64,000 nucleotides of DNA. Origin: an uncultured delta proteobacterium. Lineage in GTDB: Bacteria > Myxococcota > Myxococcia > Myxococcales > 40CM-4-68-19. The notes beneath the pieces were generated by a model that saw only the letters and a program-made list of their open reading frames with translations, searched no databases and was not told the DNA's origin. Of this stretch, positions 54,169 to 63,170 are shown piece by piece. A program made the translations under genes and the position numbers. Position 1 is the first letter of the stretch. The number at the start of each line of letters is the position of its first letter. The stretch lies in NCBI GenBank assembly GCA_903911145.1, contig CAIWCD010000013.1:372001-436000 (forward strand). The letters are read 5' to 3'.

Positions 54169-54933
54169 CTACTCGACGAAGCGGAATGTCCCGAATCGAT
54201 CGACAGCGTGGAAGTCGCCGATCAACGGCGGACGAAACGCCTGTCCCTCGCCAGGCTGCCCGGGCCCCTGGCGCAGCCGATAAAGATTGAATCGCCATTC
54301 ATCGCCCGCCTGTGGGCGGGGCCGCGGCATGCCCGGAAGGGTCGCAAACGGGATCGCCAACTCGGCAGACCAGCCGCGGTCGACATCCCGCGCATCGTTG
54401 AGCGTTCCATCGAGATGCACGCCGTGGCGCGCCCCGGAAGACCAGGCGAGGTCCATTCCCTGCCGGCGGCCCGTGAAGGTCGCGTCGAAGAGCGCGTTCG
54501 CCGGGTTCAATTCGATCTCGGCGTAGCGTTTGAGATCGCCGCTCGGATTGATGAAGATCTCGACGACGTTCGACGTGTAGAGCTGCTCGTCGTCCTTGAA
54601 GAACGGTGTCGCGATGTTGGTGTCCTCGGACGTGAACCCGACGTAGAGATTCTCGTCGTCCCAGAGGATGCGCGCCTCCGTCATCGCGGTGGCCGGGCGT
54701 CCATCCATGCTGCGCACGAGAGGACCCGCCCTGCCCGCGCGGCTCCACGATGCTTCATCGAGCAATCCGTCCGCAACGATCGGTCCGCGCGCACGGTGGA
54801 CGAGATAGGTCTCGTCGCCTGGCGGCTTCGCGGCGCACGCAGCGAGCGCACAAAATGCTAGCGTGAGGACGGGCGCGGGGCTTCGACGGAGGGGAGGAAG
54901 CACAGCGGAGAGGGGACGCGGGAAGAGGATCAT
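54169..54933 (-). CDS. Lipoprotein with CBM9-like carbohydrate-binding domain
   Basis: A 254-residue lipoprotein: lipobox LAAC near residue 33, then a family 9-like carbohydrate-binding module (about 50-254). Typical parts are GPIVADGLLDEASWSRAGRA, ARILWDDENLYVGFTSED, NVVEIFINPSGDLKRYAEIE, and WRFNLYRL near the end. Members bind reducing ends or other glycan features; the ligand here is unknown. It is convergent with comEC (15 nt apart) and divergent from the histidine kinase. Confidence 0.8.
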   Translation of the reverse strand: MILFPRPLSAVLPPLRRSPAPVLTLAFCALAACAAKPPGDETYLVHRARGPIVADGLLDEASWSRAGRAGPLVRSMDGRPATAMTEARILWDDENLYVGFTSEDTNIATPFFKDDEQLYTSNVVEIFINPSGDLKRYAEIELNPANALFDATFTGRRQGMDLAWSSGARHGVHLDGTLNDARDVDRGWSAELAIPFATLPGMPRPRPQAGDEWRFNLYRLRQGPGQPGEGQAFRPPLIGDFHAVDRFGTFRFVE

Positions 54934-55040
54934 CGCGGCAGACCTTGCCCCGATTTTGCGCGCGCCTCAAGCAGCAGGATTGCTAGAGACGCAACGGCGA
55001 ACTGGGCGGAGCAGGTCGCACATCAAGCGAGGCGGAAGAA

Positions 55041-57377
55041 GTGCCAGGCGATCGGCGAAAGAGAGGAGCGGCGCGCAGCGAGTTCGATCGCGCGCGAGAA
55101 ACGCTCAAGGCTGCGGCCGAGGCGGGCGAACTCGGGCCGGAGCTCGTTGCGGCCCTGCGCACCATCGGCGAGTCTCTCGATCGGGCAGACGCGAGGAGAC
55201 GCGAAGAGCCCGGCGCGGGAGTGCAGTCGCGCGCCAAGGATGTCGAGCAGGAGATCCTCGAGGAGCTCAGCAGCTGGCTTGCGCCGAAGAGTCAACCGCC
55301 ACCGTCCCTCAACCCCTTCCCGATGCCCGACGGGGGCGAGCCCGACGCGGTTGCGCTGCCGAGTGCGGATGAAGCGGAGAGCGCGGGCGACCTCGTCGAG
55401 CGGCTCGTCGCCGAGCGCGAATCCGCCCAGAGCACGCTCCAGGCCTGGGCCGCCGAGTTGCGCCGTGCACGCGCGCGCCTCTCCGATGCGATCGATTCGC
55501 TCGACGCAGGCTTCCTCATGTTCGGTCCGGATGAGCGGCTGATCGTCTGCAATCGGCGTTACCGCGAGCTCTATCCGGACATCGCGCCCTTCATGGAGCC
55601 AGGAGAAACGCTCTCGGAGATCTCGCGGCGCTGGCTGGCCTCCCTCGGCGGCGTCGCGCCCGATGGCCAGACGAGCGAGGCCTGGATCGAGCGGCGCCTG
55701 GCGCAGCATCGTCACGAGCCGCGCGAGCAGCTCGAGGAGCAGCACCTCGGACGGTGGATTCGCATCAGCGATCGCAGCACGCAGGACGGTGGTCTGGTCA
55801 GCCTGCACACCGACATCACGAGTCTCAAGCAGCAGGGAGAAGAGCTGCGGCGCGCGCGCGATGCGGCGGAGGCGGCGAATCTCGCGAAGAGCGAGTTCCT
55901 CGCCAACATGAGCCACGAAATCCGCACGCCGATGAATGGCGTGCTCGGCATGACCGACCTCGCGCTCGACACGACCCTCACGCCCGAGCAGCGCGAATAT
56001 CTCCAGCTCATCAAGACATCGGCGCGCAACCTGCTCGGCGTCATCAATGACGTGCTCGACTTCTCCAAGCTGGAAGCGGGCCGGATGACGATGGAGAAGG
56101 CCGAGTTCTCTCTCTCCGACGCGCTCGAGGGGGAGCTGCGGACGCTCGCGGTGCGCGCGCAGCAGAAGGGACTCATCCTGCGCTTCGGCTGGAACTCCGA
56201 GGTGCCCGATGCGCTGACCGGCGACCCACTGCGGCTGCGGCAGATCCTCGTCAATCTGCTCGGCAACGCGATCAAGTTCACCGATCGAGGAGAGGTCGTG
56301 CTCTCGATTTCGCCCGCACCGATGGATGGCGACGCGGGCGACATCGTGCGATTGCGCTTCGCTGTGCGCGACACGGGAATCGGCATCGCCGAGGAGAAGC
56401 AGCAGCAGATCTTCGAGGCGTTCACGCAGGCCGACAGCTCGACGACGCGCCGTTTCGGCGGCACCGGTCTGGGCCTGACGATCTCCTCCCGCCTGGTCGA
56501 ACAGATGGGCGGCAAGCTGAAGGTGGAGAGCGAACCCGGACAAGGGAGCACGTTCTCGTTCGTCGTCGCATTCGGACGCGGAATGGTGTCGCGCAAACCG
56601 AGTTCGTTCGAGAGGCTGCAGGCGATCAGCAGCGCCGCGATCGGCGTGCGCCTGAATGTGCTCATCGCGGAGGATCAGCCGGTCAACCAGCTCTACGTGC
56701 GGCGGCTGCTCGAGACGCTCGGCCACGCGCCGACGATGGTCACCAACGGACGGGCCGCGGTGGAGGCCTGCGCGCGCGAGCGGTTCGACCTGGTGCTGAT
56801 GGACGTGCAGATGCCCGTGATGAATGGTCTCGACGCGACAGTGCAGATCCGTGCGCACGAGGCGGCAGCAGGCCTTGCGCGCACGCCGGTCTGGGCACTG
56901 ACGGCGCACGCGATGGCCGGCGACGAGGAGAAGTGCCGTGCGGCCGGGATGGACGGCTACCTGACCAAGCCGCTCGATCGCAGCGCACTGCTCGGCGCGC
57001 TGACGGCCGTCGCGAACAACCTCGACGAAGCGTCGCGAACGGCGACTCGAGAAAGGCCGGTCCACGACCTGCAGGCCGCGCTGGATGCGCTCGGCGGCGA
57101 TCGCGCGCTGATCAAGGAGCTCGCGCAGCTGGGGCTCACGGAGCTGCCGACCCTCGTCGCCAATATCCGGACAGCGCCTGGTCGTTCGGCGCGAGTGAGC
57201 GCCGCACATTCGCTCAAAGGGGCTGCGGCAAACCTCGCGCTGCCCAGACTGAGCCAGGCCGCGAGCTCGATCGAACTCGCGACGGATGAAGCGCAGCTCG
57301 TCCCGCAACTGGACCGTCTCGATGAGGAGGTCGCGGCCGCGCTCGACACGCTGGGCGCTCTCGCCCGCACGCCGTGA
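55041..57377 (+). CDS. Hybrid sensor histidine kinase (PAS-HisKA-HATPase-REC-HPt)
   Basis: A 778-residue soluble hybrid kinase. A helical N-terminus (1-140) leads to a PAS_7-type domain (about 145-262, IDSLDAGFLMFGPDERLIVC), HisKA with the phospho-acceptor histidine at about 292 (LANMSHEIRTPMNG), the ATPase domain (NAIKFTDRG N-box, DTGIGI G1, GGTGLGLTI G2), a receiver (LVLMDVQMPVMNG with the phospho-aspartate), and a C-terminal histidine phosphotransfer domain (AAHSLKGAAANLAL). No transmembrane segment, so it senses a cytoplasmic signal. All phosphorelay residues are present. The start is GTG after GGAAGAA. No partner regulator is adjacent. Confidence 0.93.
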   Translation: MPGDRRKRGAARSEFDRARETLKAAAEAGELGPELVAALRTIGESLDRADARRREEPGAGVQSRAKDVEQEILEELSSWLAPKSQPPPSLNPFPMPDGGEPDAVALPSADEAESAGDLVERLVAERESAQSTLQAWAAELRRARARLSDAIDSLDAGFLMFGPDERLIVCNRRYRELYPDIAPFMEPGETLSEISRRWLASLGGVAPDGQTSEAWIERRLAQHRHEPREQLEEQHLGRWIRISDRSTQDGGLVSLHTDITSLKQQGEELRRARDAAEAANLAKSEFLANMSHEIRTPMNGVLGMTDLALDTTLTPEQREYLQLIKTSARNLLGVINDVLDFSKLEAGRMTMEKAEFSLSDALEGELRTLAVRAQQKGLILRFGWNSEVPDALTGDPLRLRQILVNLLGNAIKFTDRGEVVLSISPAPMDGDAGDIVRLRFAVRDTGIGIAEEKQQQIFEAFTQADSSTTRRFGGTGLGLTISSRLVEQMGGKLKVESEPGQGSTFSFVVAFGRGMVSRKPSSFERLQAISSAAIGVRLNVLIAEDQPVNQLYVRRLLETLGHAPTMVTNGRAAVEACARERFDLVLMDVQMPVMNGLDATVQIRAHEAAAGLARTPVWALTAHAMAGDEEKCRAAGMDGYLTKPLDRSALLGALTAVANNLDEASRTATRERPVHDLQAALDALGGDRALIKELAQLGLTELPTLVANIRTAPGRSARVSAAHSLKGAAANLALPRLSQAASSIELATDEAQLVPQLDRLDEEVAAALDTLGALARTP

Positions 57378-57401
57378 ACCACGTTCAACCGAGCGATGCG
57401 A

Positions 57402-57821
57402 CTACTCTGCCGAGAGTCCGGCCGCCGTTACGATCAACCGGCAGAGTCGCTCGTGGTCCGCGAGCATGCTCGTGAACTGGAAGGCGCCGCGCCGGGTCCG
57501 CACTGCGTAGCTGGTACCGACGAGACTCGGATGCACGTCGACGCCGAGGATCTCGCTGAACGCGATATGCCGCTCGACGCCGATGGTGCGGACAGTGAGC
57601 CCACGCTCGCCGACCGTGTATGCGAGCCGTCCGTAGAACCAGGCGCAGGTGCTGAAGAGCAGAATGAAGAACGCGGCCGAGCAGAAGGTCGAGCCGCTTG
57701 CGCCGCGATACTGGAGGAGCATGCAGAAGATCGCGATCCAGAGCGCGTCGGCGGCCAGCACCAGCGCGCGCAGGAGCATCCGGGTGCGAAACGTTTCCGG
57801 CGCTGGAGTCGATCGCTCCAT
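57402..57821 (-). CDS. Small membrane protein with PH-like domain
   Basis: A 139-residue protein with two transmembrane helices (about 15-38 and 47-65) and a C-terminal domain GERGLTVRTIGVERHIAFSE, followed by TRRGAFQFTSML, which has the layout of bacterial PH-like domains. Unknown role. It is convergent with the histidine kinase gene and divergent from glnE, so it is its own transcription unit. Confidence 0.65.
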   Translation of the reverse strand: MERSTPAPETFRTRMLLRALVLAADALWIAIFCMLLQYRGASGSTFCSAAFFILLFSTCAWFYGRLAYTVGERGLTVRTIGVERHIAFSEILGVDVHPSLVGTSYAVRTRRGAFQFTSMLADHERLCRLIVTAAGLSAE

Positions 57822-57927
57822 GCCGCAACGATAGCGACGAGGCGGGGCCGAGGCAAACGCGGTTGATGTCGCGGCCGCACCCGGCGCATGGTTCGCTGCG
57901 GATTTCGCAGTCGGCGAGAGTGCAGAC

Positions 57928-60900
57928 GTGAACGAGCGCGCGCGGTTCCACAGCTACGAGGAGCCCGAGCGGGCGCAGCGCGTCGTGCAGCGACTCGCCG
58001 AGACGGCGGGGCTCGGCGAAACGGCGCTGCGAAGGCTCGAGGAACTCTGCGCCAGTTCGGCGGATCCCGATGGCGCGCTCCACGGCGCCTCGCGCGCACT
58101 GCAGGCCCGGCGTGAGGCGCTCGGCGGCCCGGCGCGAGAGAGTGCCCTCGAGGCGCTGGTGCAGATCGCCGCGGCCTCGCGCTTTCTCGCCATCCATCTG
58201 GCTGCGCGGCCAAGGCTCCTCGATCTGCTCGCGCAGGCTCGATTCGCCAGGCTCTCCCGCTCGGCCGCGAGCGCACAGAAGGCCGCGCTCCAGCTCTTGC
58301 GCGGACTGAATCCGAGCGACCCGACCGACATCGATCGCCTTCACGTTCGACTCCGCCAGCACAAATTTCGCGAGGTGCTGCGCATCGCGCTGCGCGATCT
58401 CTCTGGCCGGGCGATGCTGCCGGAGTCCGCGGCCGAACTCGCGCACCTCGCATCCGCCTCGTTCGAGACGGCGCTGCGATTCCACTACCGTCGTCTCTGC
58501 GCCCAGCACGGTGCGCCGCAAGGTCGAACCGCCGACGGAGCGAGCGGCTTCTGCATTCTCGGCATGGGCAAGCTCGGCGGCGAGGAGCTCAACTTCTCCT
58601 CCGACGTCGACGTGCTCTACCTCTACGAGCAGGACGGCCAGACGCAGGGAGGCCCGGCCGGCTCGCTCGATCACTTCGCGTTCTATGCGCGGCTCGCCGA
58701 GGACGTAACCCGCGCGGTCGGCGCGGCACTCGACGGAGGATTCGTCTTCCGGGTCGATCTCGATCTGCGTCCAGAGGGTCGCGCCGGTCCGATCGTCAAT
58801 TCGCTGCGCGGTCTCGAGATCTATTACGAGGCGCAGGGCGCTGCGTGGGAGCGCTTCGCCTGGCTCAAGGCGCGGCCGATCGCAGGAGAGCTGCGCGTGG
58901 GCGACGAGGCGCTGCGGCGCCTGCAGCCGTTCGTCTATCGCAAATATGTCGATCTGCAGGCCATCGAGGCGATGCGCGCGCTCAAGGCCCGCGCCGAGCG
59001 CGAGTCGGCCAAGCGTGGCGGGCTCGATCTCAAGCTTGGCCCTGGCGGCATCCGCGAGGTCGAGTTCTTCGCGCAGGCGCTGCAGCTGCTCCACGGTGGG
59101 CGCGACGCGAATCTTCGAGAGCGGAATACGCTGCGTGCGCTCGACCGGCTGCTCTACGCGGGCCTGATCACCGCGCGCGATCGCGACGCGCTCTCCGAGG
59201 CCTACCTGCTCCTGCGCAAGCTCGAGCATCGCGTGCAGATGGTCTCAGAGAGGCAGACGCACCAGATGCCGACCGAACCGCAGGAGCGCGAGCGGCTCGC
59301 ACGACGGAGCGGTTTTCTCTCGGCGCAGGCGCTCGAGGCCGAACTCTCCCGCCATCGCGCACAGGTGCAGGCCCGCTTCTCTGATCTGCTTCGCGTCGCG
59401 GGCGGCGAGCCCGACCCAGTCGACAACAGCGCGCAGATCGCGGCCGACCCGCTGGTCTCTGCCGAGGACCTGACCGAAGCATTGCGGCGCCTGGGGTTCG
59501 CCGATCCGGAGAGCAGCACTGCTGAATTCGCGCGGATGCGCAAGCGCCGTGGAACGCCCTTCTCGCCCTCGGCACCGCCCGAACTCGCTGCGGGCGCGGC
59601 CTGGCTCGTCGCCGAGATCGCGAAGGTCCCCGACCCCGACCGCGCCGCGCGCCACCTCGCCGATCTCTTCGGACAGCTCGCGGAGCCGCAGGCCACGTCG
59701 CGTCTCTTCGCCAGCTCCCCGCGCACCGCACGGCTGTTGCTCTCCCTCTTCGGCTCGTCCGATTTTCTCTCTCGCTCGTTGCTGCGCCATCCCGAGCTGA
59801 TCGATCAACTCGTCCATCGCGGCTCGGCGCCACTGTCACGCGAACGCAGCGAACTGCGCGCAGCGCTCCATGCGCGACTCGCTGCGCATCCGGCCGACGA
59901 CGTCGAGTCCCAGCTCTCGGAGATGCGCCGCTTTCACAATGAGGAAGTGCTGCGCATCGGACTGCACGACGTCGCTGGCGCGCTCGAGCCGGAGGCCGTG
60001 GGCACGCAACTCTCGGACCTCGCCGACGTCTCCGTCGAGGCGTGTCTGGCACTTGCGACGATGGAGATCGAGCGGCGCGACGGCGCGCTCGTTCGTACCG
60101 ATGTCACGCAGCCCGCGCCCAGTCTGGTCGTGATCGCGCTCGGCAAACTCGGCGGCAGAGAAATCGGCTACCACAGCGATCTCGATCTCATCTTTCTCTA
60201 CGCAGGCGACGGCGAGAGTTCCGGGCCGCGCCACGCCAGCGCGCACGAGCAGTTCGCGCGCATCGCGCAGCGGATGATCAGCCACCTCTCGATCCCGCTG
60301 CCCGAGGGGATCCTCTACCGCATCGACACGCGGCTCAGGCCGAGCGGCAGCGCGGGCCCGCTGGTGATCTCGTTCGATGCGCTCGCGCGCTACCACAGCG
60401 CCCCCTCGAGCAGCGACGCCAGCAAGCGCAGCGAGACGCCGAAGATCGCTGGTGCGGGAGAGAGTGCTCCGCGCGTCGCGTGGCTCTGGGAGCGGCAGGC
60501 GCTGCTGCGGGCGCGCGCGGTCGCGGGCGATGCGGGGCTGTTCGCGCGAGCAGAAAGAGAGGTCCTCGAGCAGAGCCTGTTTCGTCCGCTCGATGCGCCA
60601 GCCCGCGCCGAGGCTGCTCGCGAGCTGCTCTCGATGCGCGAGAGAATGGAGCGCGAAATTGCCGCTGAGTCGCACGCGCGATACAACTCGAAGGTCGGTC
60701 GCGGAGGTCTGGTGGACGTGGAGTTCGCGGTGCAGCTCCTCCAATTGATCCATGGCCACGCCCATCCTTCGATCCGCATGCAGAGCACACCCGGCGCGCT
60801 GCAGTCGCTTGCGCAGGAAGGCCTGCTCGAGCCCGCCGAGGCCGATCCTCTCGCGCGCGGCTGGCGCTTCCTGCGGCGACTCGAGAGCCGCCTGCGCATC

Positions 60901-61107
60901 GTTCGCGATCGGCCGATCGACCATCTGCCCACCGAGGGGCGCGAGCTGGTTCTCCTCGCGCGCCGACTCGGCTACAGCGGAGCAGCCGATGCGGCCACAA
61001 GCGCCCTGCTCTCCGACTACGCCCGCGCCACCGCCTCGGTGCGCGCGGCCTTCCTCCGCGTCATCGGCCGATTTCTGCCGCCCGCCGCAACCGAAAGCTC
61101 AACGTGA
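57928..61107 (+). CDS. glnE: Bifunctional glutamine synthetase adenylyltransferase/deadenylase GlnE
   Basis: A 1059-residue regulator of nitrogen assimilation that adds AMP to, or removes it from, glutamine synthetase. The N-terminal deadenylase nucleotidyltransferase domain has GMGKLGGEELNFSSDVDVLY and FRVDLDLRPEGRAGPIVNSL; the C-terminal adenylylase domain has ALGKLGGREIGYHSDLDLIF and YRIDTRLRPSGSAGPLVISF. Both keep the metal-binding acidic pairs, so both activities should be intact. It is longer than E. coli GlnE (946). The start is GTG at 57928. The next gene overlaps its stop by 4 nt (GTGA). Confidence 0.96.
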   Translation: MNERARFHSYEEPERAQRVVQRLAETAGLGETALRRLEELCASSADPDGALHGASRALQARREALGGPARESALEALVQIAAASRFLAIHLAARPRLLDLLAQARFARLSRSAASAQKAALQLLRGLNPSDPTDIDRLHVRLRQHKFREVLRIALRDLSGRAMLPESAAELAHLASASFETALRFHYRRLCAQHGAPQGRTADGASGFCILGMGKLGGEELNFSSDVDVLYLYEQDGQTQGGPAGSLDHFAFYARLAEDVTRAVGAALDGGFVFRVDLDLRPEGRAGPIVNSLRGLEIYYEAQGAAWERFAWLKARPIAGELRVGDEALRRLQPFVYRKYVDLQAIEAMRALKARAERESAKRGGLDLKLGPGGIREVEFFAQALQLLHGGRDANLRERNTLRALDRLLYAGLITARDRDALSEAYLLLRKLEHRVQMVSERQTHQMPTEPQERERLARRSGFLSAQALEAELSRHRAQVQARFSDLLRVAGGEPDPVDNSAQIAADPLVSAEDLTEALRRLGFADPESSTAEFARMRKRRGTPFSPSAPPELAAGAAWLVAEIAKVPDPDRAARHLADLFGQLAEPQATSRLFASSPRTARLLLSLFGSSDFLSRSLLRHPELIDQLVHRGSAPLSRERSELRAALHARLAAHPADDVESQLSEMRRFHNEEVLRIGLHDVAGALEPEAVGTQLSDLADVSVEACLALATMEIERRDGALVRTDVTQPAPSLVVIALGKLGGREIGYHSDLDLIFLYAGDGESSGPRHASAHEQFARIAQRMISHLSIPLPEGILYRIDTRLRPSGSAGPLVISFDALARYHSAPSSSDASKRSETPKIAGAGESAPRVAWLWERQALLRARAVAGDAGLFARAEREVLEQSLFRPLDAPARAEAARELLSMRERMEREIAAESHARYNSKVGRGGLVDVEFAVQLLQLIHGHAHPSIRMQSTPGALQSLAQEGLLEPAEADPLARGWRFLRRLESRLRIVRDRPIDHLPTEGRELVLLARRLGYSGAADAATSALLSDYARATASVRAAFLRVIGRFLPPAATESST

Positions 61108-63170
61108 GTGAGCCGCTCGCCGGACACACCATCCTGCTCGTCGAAGATGATCGGGCGTTGCAGCGCGCGATGGCCGAGGCGCTCACTGACGCCGGCTTCA
61201 CCGTGCTCGCTGAGCGTGACGGCGAGTGGGCGCTGCGCACGTTCAACCAGCGCCCGGTCGATCTCGCGGTGCTCGATATGCTCCTCCCCGGCAAGGGGGG
61301 ACTGCTTGTCGCCGAGGAGATCCGCAAGTCACCGCGCGGGGCACAGCTGCCGATCGTCATCTCGACCGGACTGATGCGCAGCGCGCGCAGCCGTCGGGAG
61401 TTCAGTGAGAAGCTCGGCGCGAGCGGCCCGCTCGAGTGGCTCGACAAGCCGTTCGAGCCCGGCCAGCTCGTCGCGCTCTGCCAGCAGTTGCTCAAGCTCA
61501 CGCCCGAGCAGACCGATCCCGATCAGCGCAAGAGGCGACGCGAAGAGGAGCGGCTCGCATCGAAGTCGCAGGCTCCCCGCCTCGCGTCCGATGCCGATCA
61601 CGAGGAGGCGAGCGGCGTCGAAGATGAAAGCCAGGCACGCTTCCGCGGCGCAGCACTGGTGCGCGGCGATCTGCGCGACACGCCGTTTGCCGAGGTCCTC
61701 TCGCAGCTGCACCGCTGGCGAGCCACTGGTGCGCTCCTGCTGCGTTGCGGGCCGATGAAGAAGATCGTCTACGTCAAGGAGGGCACGCCGCTCTTCGTGC
61801 GCTCGAACATCCTCGGAGAGTGCCTCGGGCAGGTGCTGGTGCGCGAGAGGATGATCACGCTCGAGGAGTGCGCGCAGTCGCTCAAGAAGATGGCGGCGCA
61901 GAAGCGCCAGCAGGGCACTGTGCTCATCGAGATGGGCTGCATCTCGCCGGCGAATCTCGCGTACGCGCTGCAGCTGCAGCAGGAGACGAAGCTCTACGAT
62001 CTCTTTGCGTGGCGCGAGGGCGAGTACAACTTCAATCCACGCGCGGAGGCGCCGCCGTCGCTGATCGCTCTCGAGGGAACGAGCGCACGGACGCTTTTCG
62101 AGGGAATCCAACGGGCCTATGAGCCCGAACGCGCCGAGCAGGAATTGGGTGCCGCTGAGGGAGCTGCGGTGCGCCTCTCCGATGAGCCGCTCGATCGATT
62201 TCAGGAGATGGGCCTCGAGGCCGATCACGCGCGCTTCTACTCGTTGATCGATGGGCGGCGCACAGTGCGGGAGTTGCTCGCGCTCGCGACTCTGCCGACG
62301 GGCGAGGCGCAGAAGCTTCTTCTCGCGCTCAAGTGCGCGAACATGATCCAGCTCGGTGCGGCGGGCCGGGCGAGCAACCAGGCGGCAGGCGGCACGCGGC
62401 CGCCAGGTGCGGCACGATCGGTGCCGACTCCGGTACCACCGCCGATCGGCGAGATGCCCGAGCGCGCATTGCCAGCGCCCGAGCTCGCGCTTCGCCAGCA
62501 GGTCGAACGGCTTGCCGCACGGGCACAGGATCTCCGCCGTGGCTCTCTCTACGACACGCTCGCGATCGCGACGAACGCGAACGACGCCGAGATTCGCGCG
62601 GCCTACGCAGAGAAGGCCAAGGAGCACCATCCGCATCGCCTCGGCCCCGACGCGACCGCGGAGATGCGCAGCCTGGCAGAGGAGATCTTCGGCCAGGTGG
62701 TCCACGCGCACGAGGTTCTCGCGGACAGTGCGCGACGGGCAAAATACGACGCGGAACTCGGACAGGGGAACGTGCGCAGCGACTCTGACGACGTCGCCCG
62801 GATTCTCGCTGCCGAGCAGCGTTTCCGAGAGGGAGAGGAACTGCTCAAGCAGGGCAAGCCGCAGCTGGCGCGCTCGGCGTTCGTCGAGGCCACCAAGCTC
62901 TATCCCGATGAGGCCGAGTTTCACGCCTGCCTCGGCTGGGCGAGCTGGCTGTCGTCGGCACGCGATGACGCGGGAGAGAATGTCGCGCAGACGCATCTGG
63001 CGCGCGCGCTGCAGCTCAATCCGCGGATGGATCGTGCGTACGTCTTTCGCGGCAACATCGAGAAGGCGCGCGGCAACACGCGCAAGGCGGAGGCGGAGTT
63101 CGAGAAGGCGCTCCACTGCAATCCTGCTTGCACCGAGGCCTTGCGGGAACTGAAGCTCGCGCGCCAATGA
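61104..63170 (+). CDS. Response regulator with DUF4388 (PATAN), J-like and TPR domains
   Basis: A 688-residue multidomain protein. Residues about 8-125 form a receiver (ILLVEDDRALQRAMAEALTD, phospho-aspartate in AVLDMLLPG, lysine in WLDKPF). Residues about 185-330 are a DUF4388/PATAN domain (RGDLRDTPFAEVLSQLHRWR), common in Myxococcota signalling proteins. Residues about 505-575 look like a J domain (SLYDTLAIATNANDAEIRAA, then EVLADSARRAKYDAEL) but HPD is changed to HPH (EHHPHRLG), so DnaK stimulation is doubtful. TPRs close the protein (about 585-685). It is coupled to glnE by a GTGA overlap and to the patatin gene by ATGA. DNA-binding domain absent, so output is by protein contact. Confidence 0.85.
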   Translation: MSEPLAGHTILLVEDDRALQRAMAEALTDAGFTVLAERDGEWALRTFNQRPVDLAVLDMLLPGKGGLLVAEEIRKSPRGAQLPIVISTGLMRSARSRREFSEKLGASGPLEWLDKPFEPGQLVALCQQLLKLTPEQTDPDQRKRRREEERLASKSQAPRLASDADHEEASGVEDESQARFRGAALVRGDLRDTPFAEVLSQLHRWRATGALLLRCGPMKKIVYVKEGTPLFVRSNILGECLGQVLVRERMITLEECAQSLKKMAAQKRQQGTVLIEMGCISPANLAYALQLQQETKLYDLFAWREGEYNFNPRAEAPPSLIALEGTSARTLFEGIQRAYEPERAEQELGAAEGAAVRLSDEPLDRFQEMGLEADHARFYSLIDGRRTVRELLALATLPTGEAQKLLLALKCANMIQLGAAGRASNQAAGGTRPPGAARSVPTPVPPPIGEMPERALPAPELALRQQVERLAARAQDLRRGSLYDTLAIATNANDAEIRAAYAEKAKEHHPHRLGPDATAEMRSLAEEIFGQVVHAHEVLADSARRAKYDAELGQGNVRSDSDDVARILAAEQRFREGEELLKQGKPQLARSAFVEATKLYPDEAEFHACLGWASWLSSARDDAGENVAQTHLARALQLNPRMDRAYVFRGNIEKARGNTRKAEAEFEKALHCNPACTEALRELKLARQ

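Noticed and set aside
55023-57308. Minus-strand frame of 761 codons
   Set aside because: Antisense shadow of the hybrid histidine kinase.
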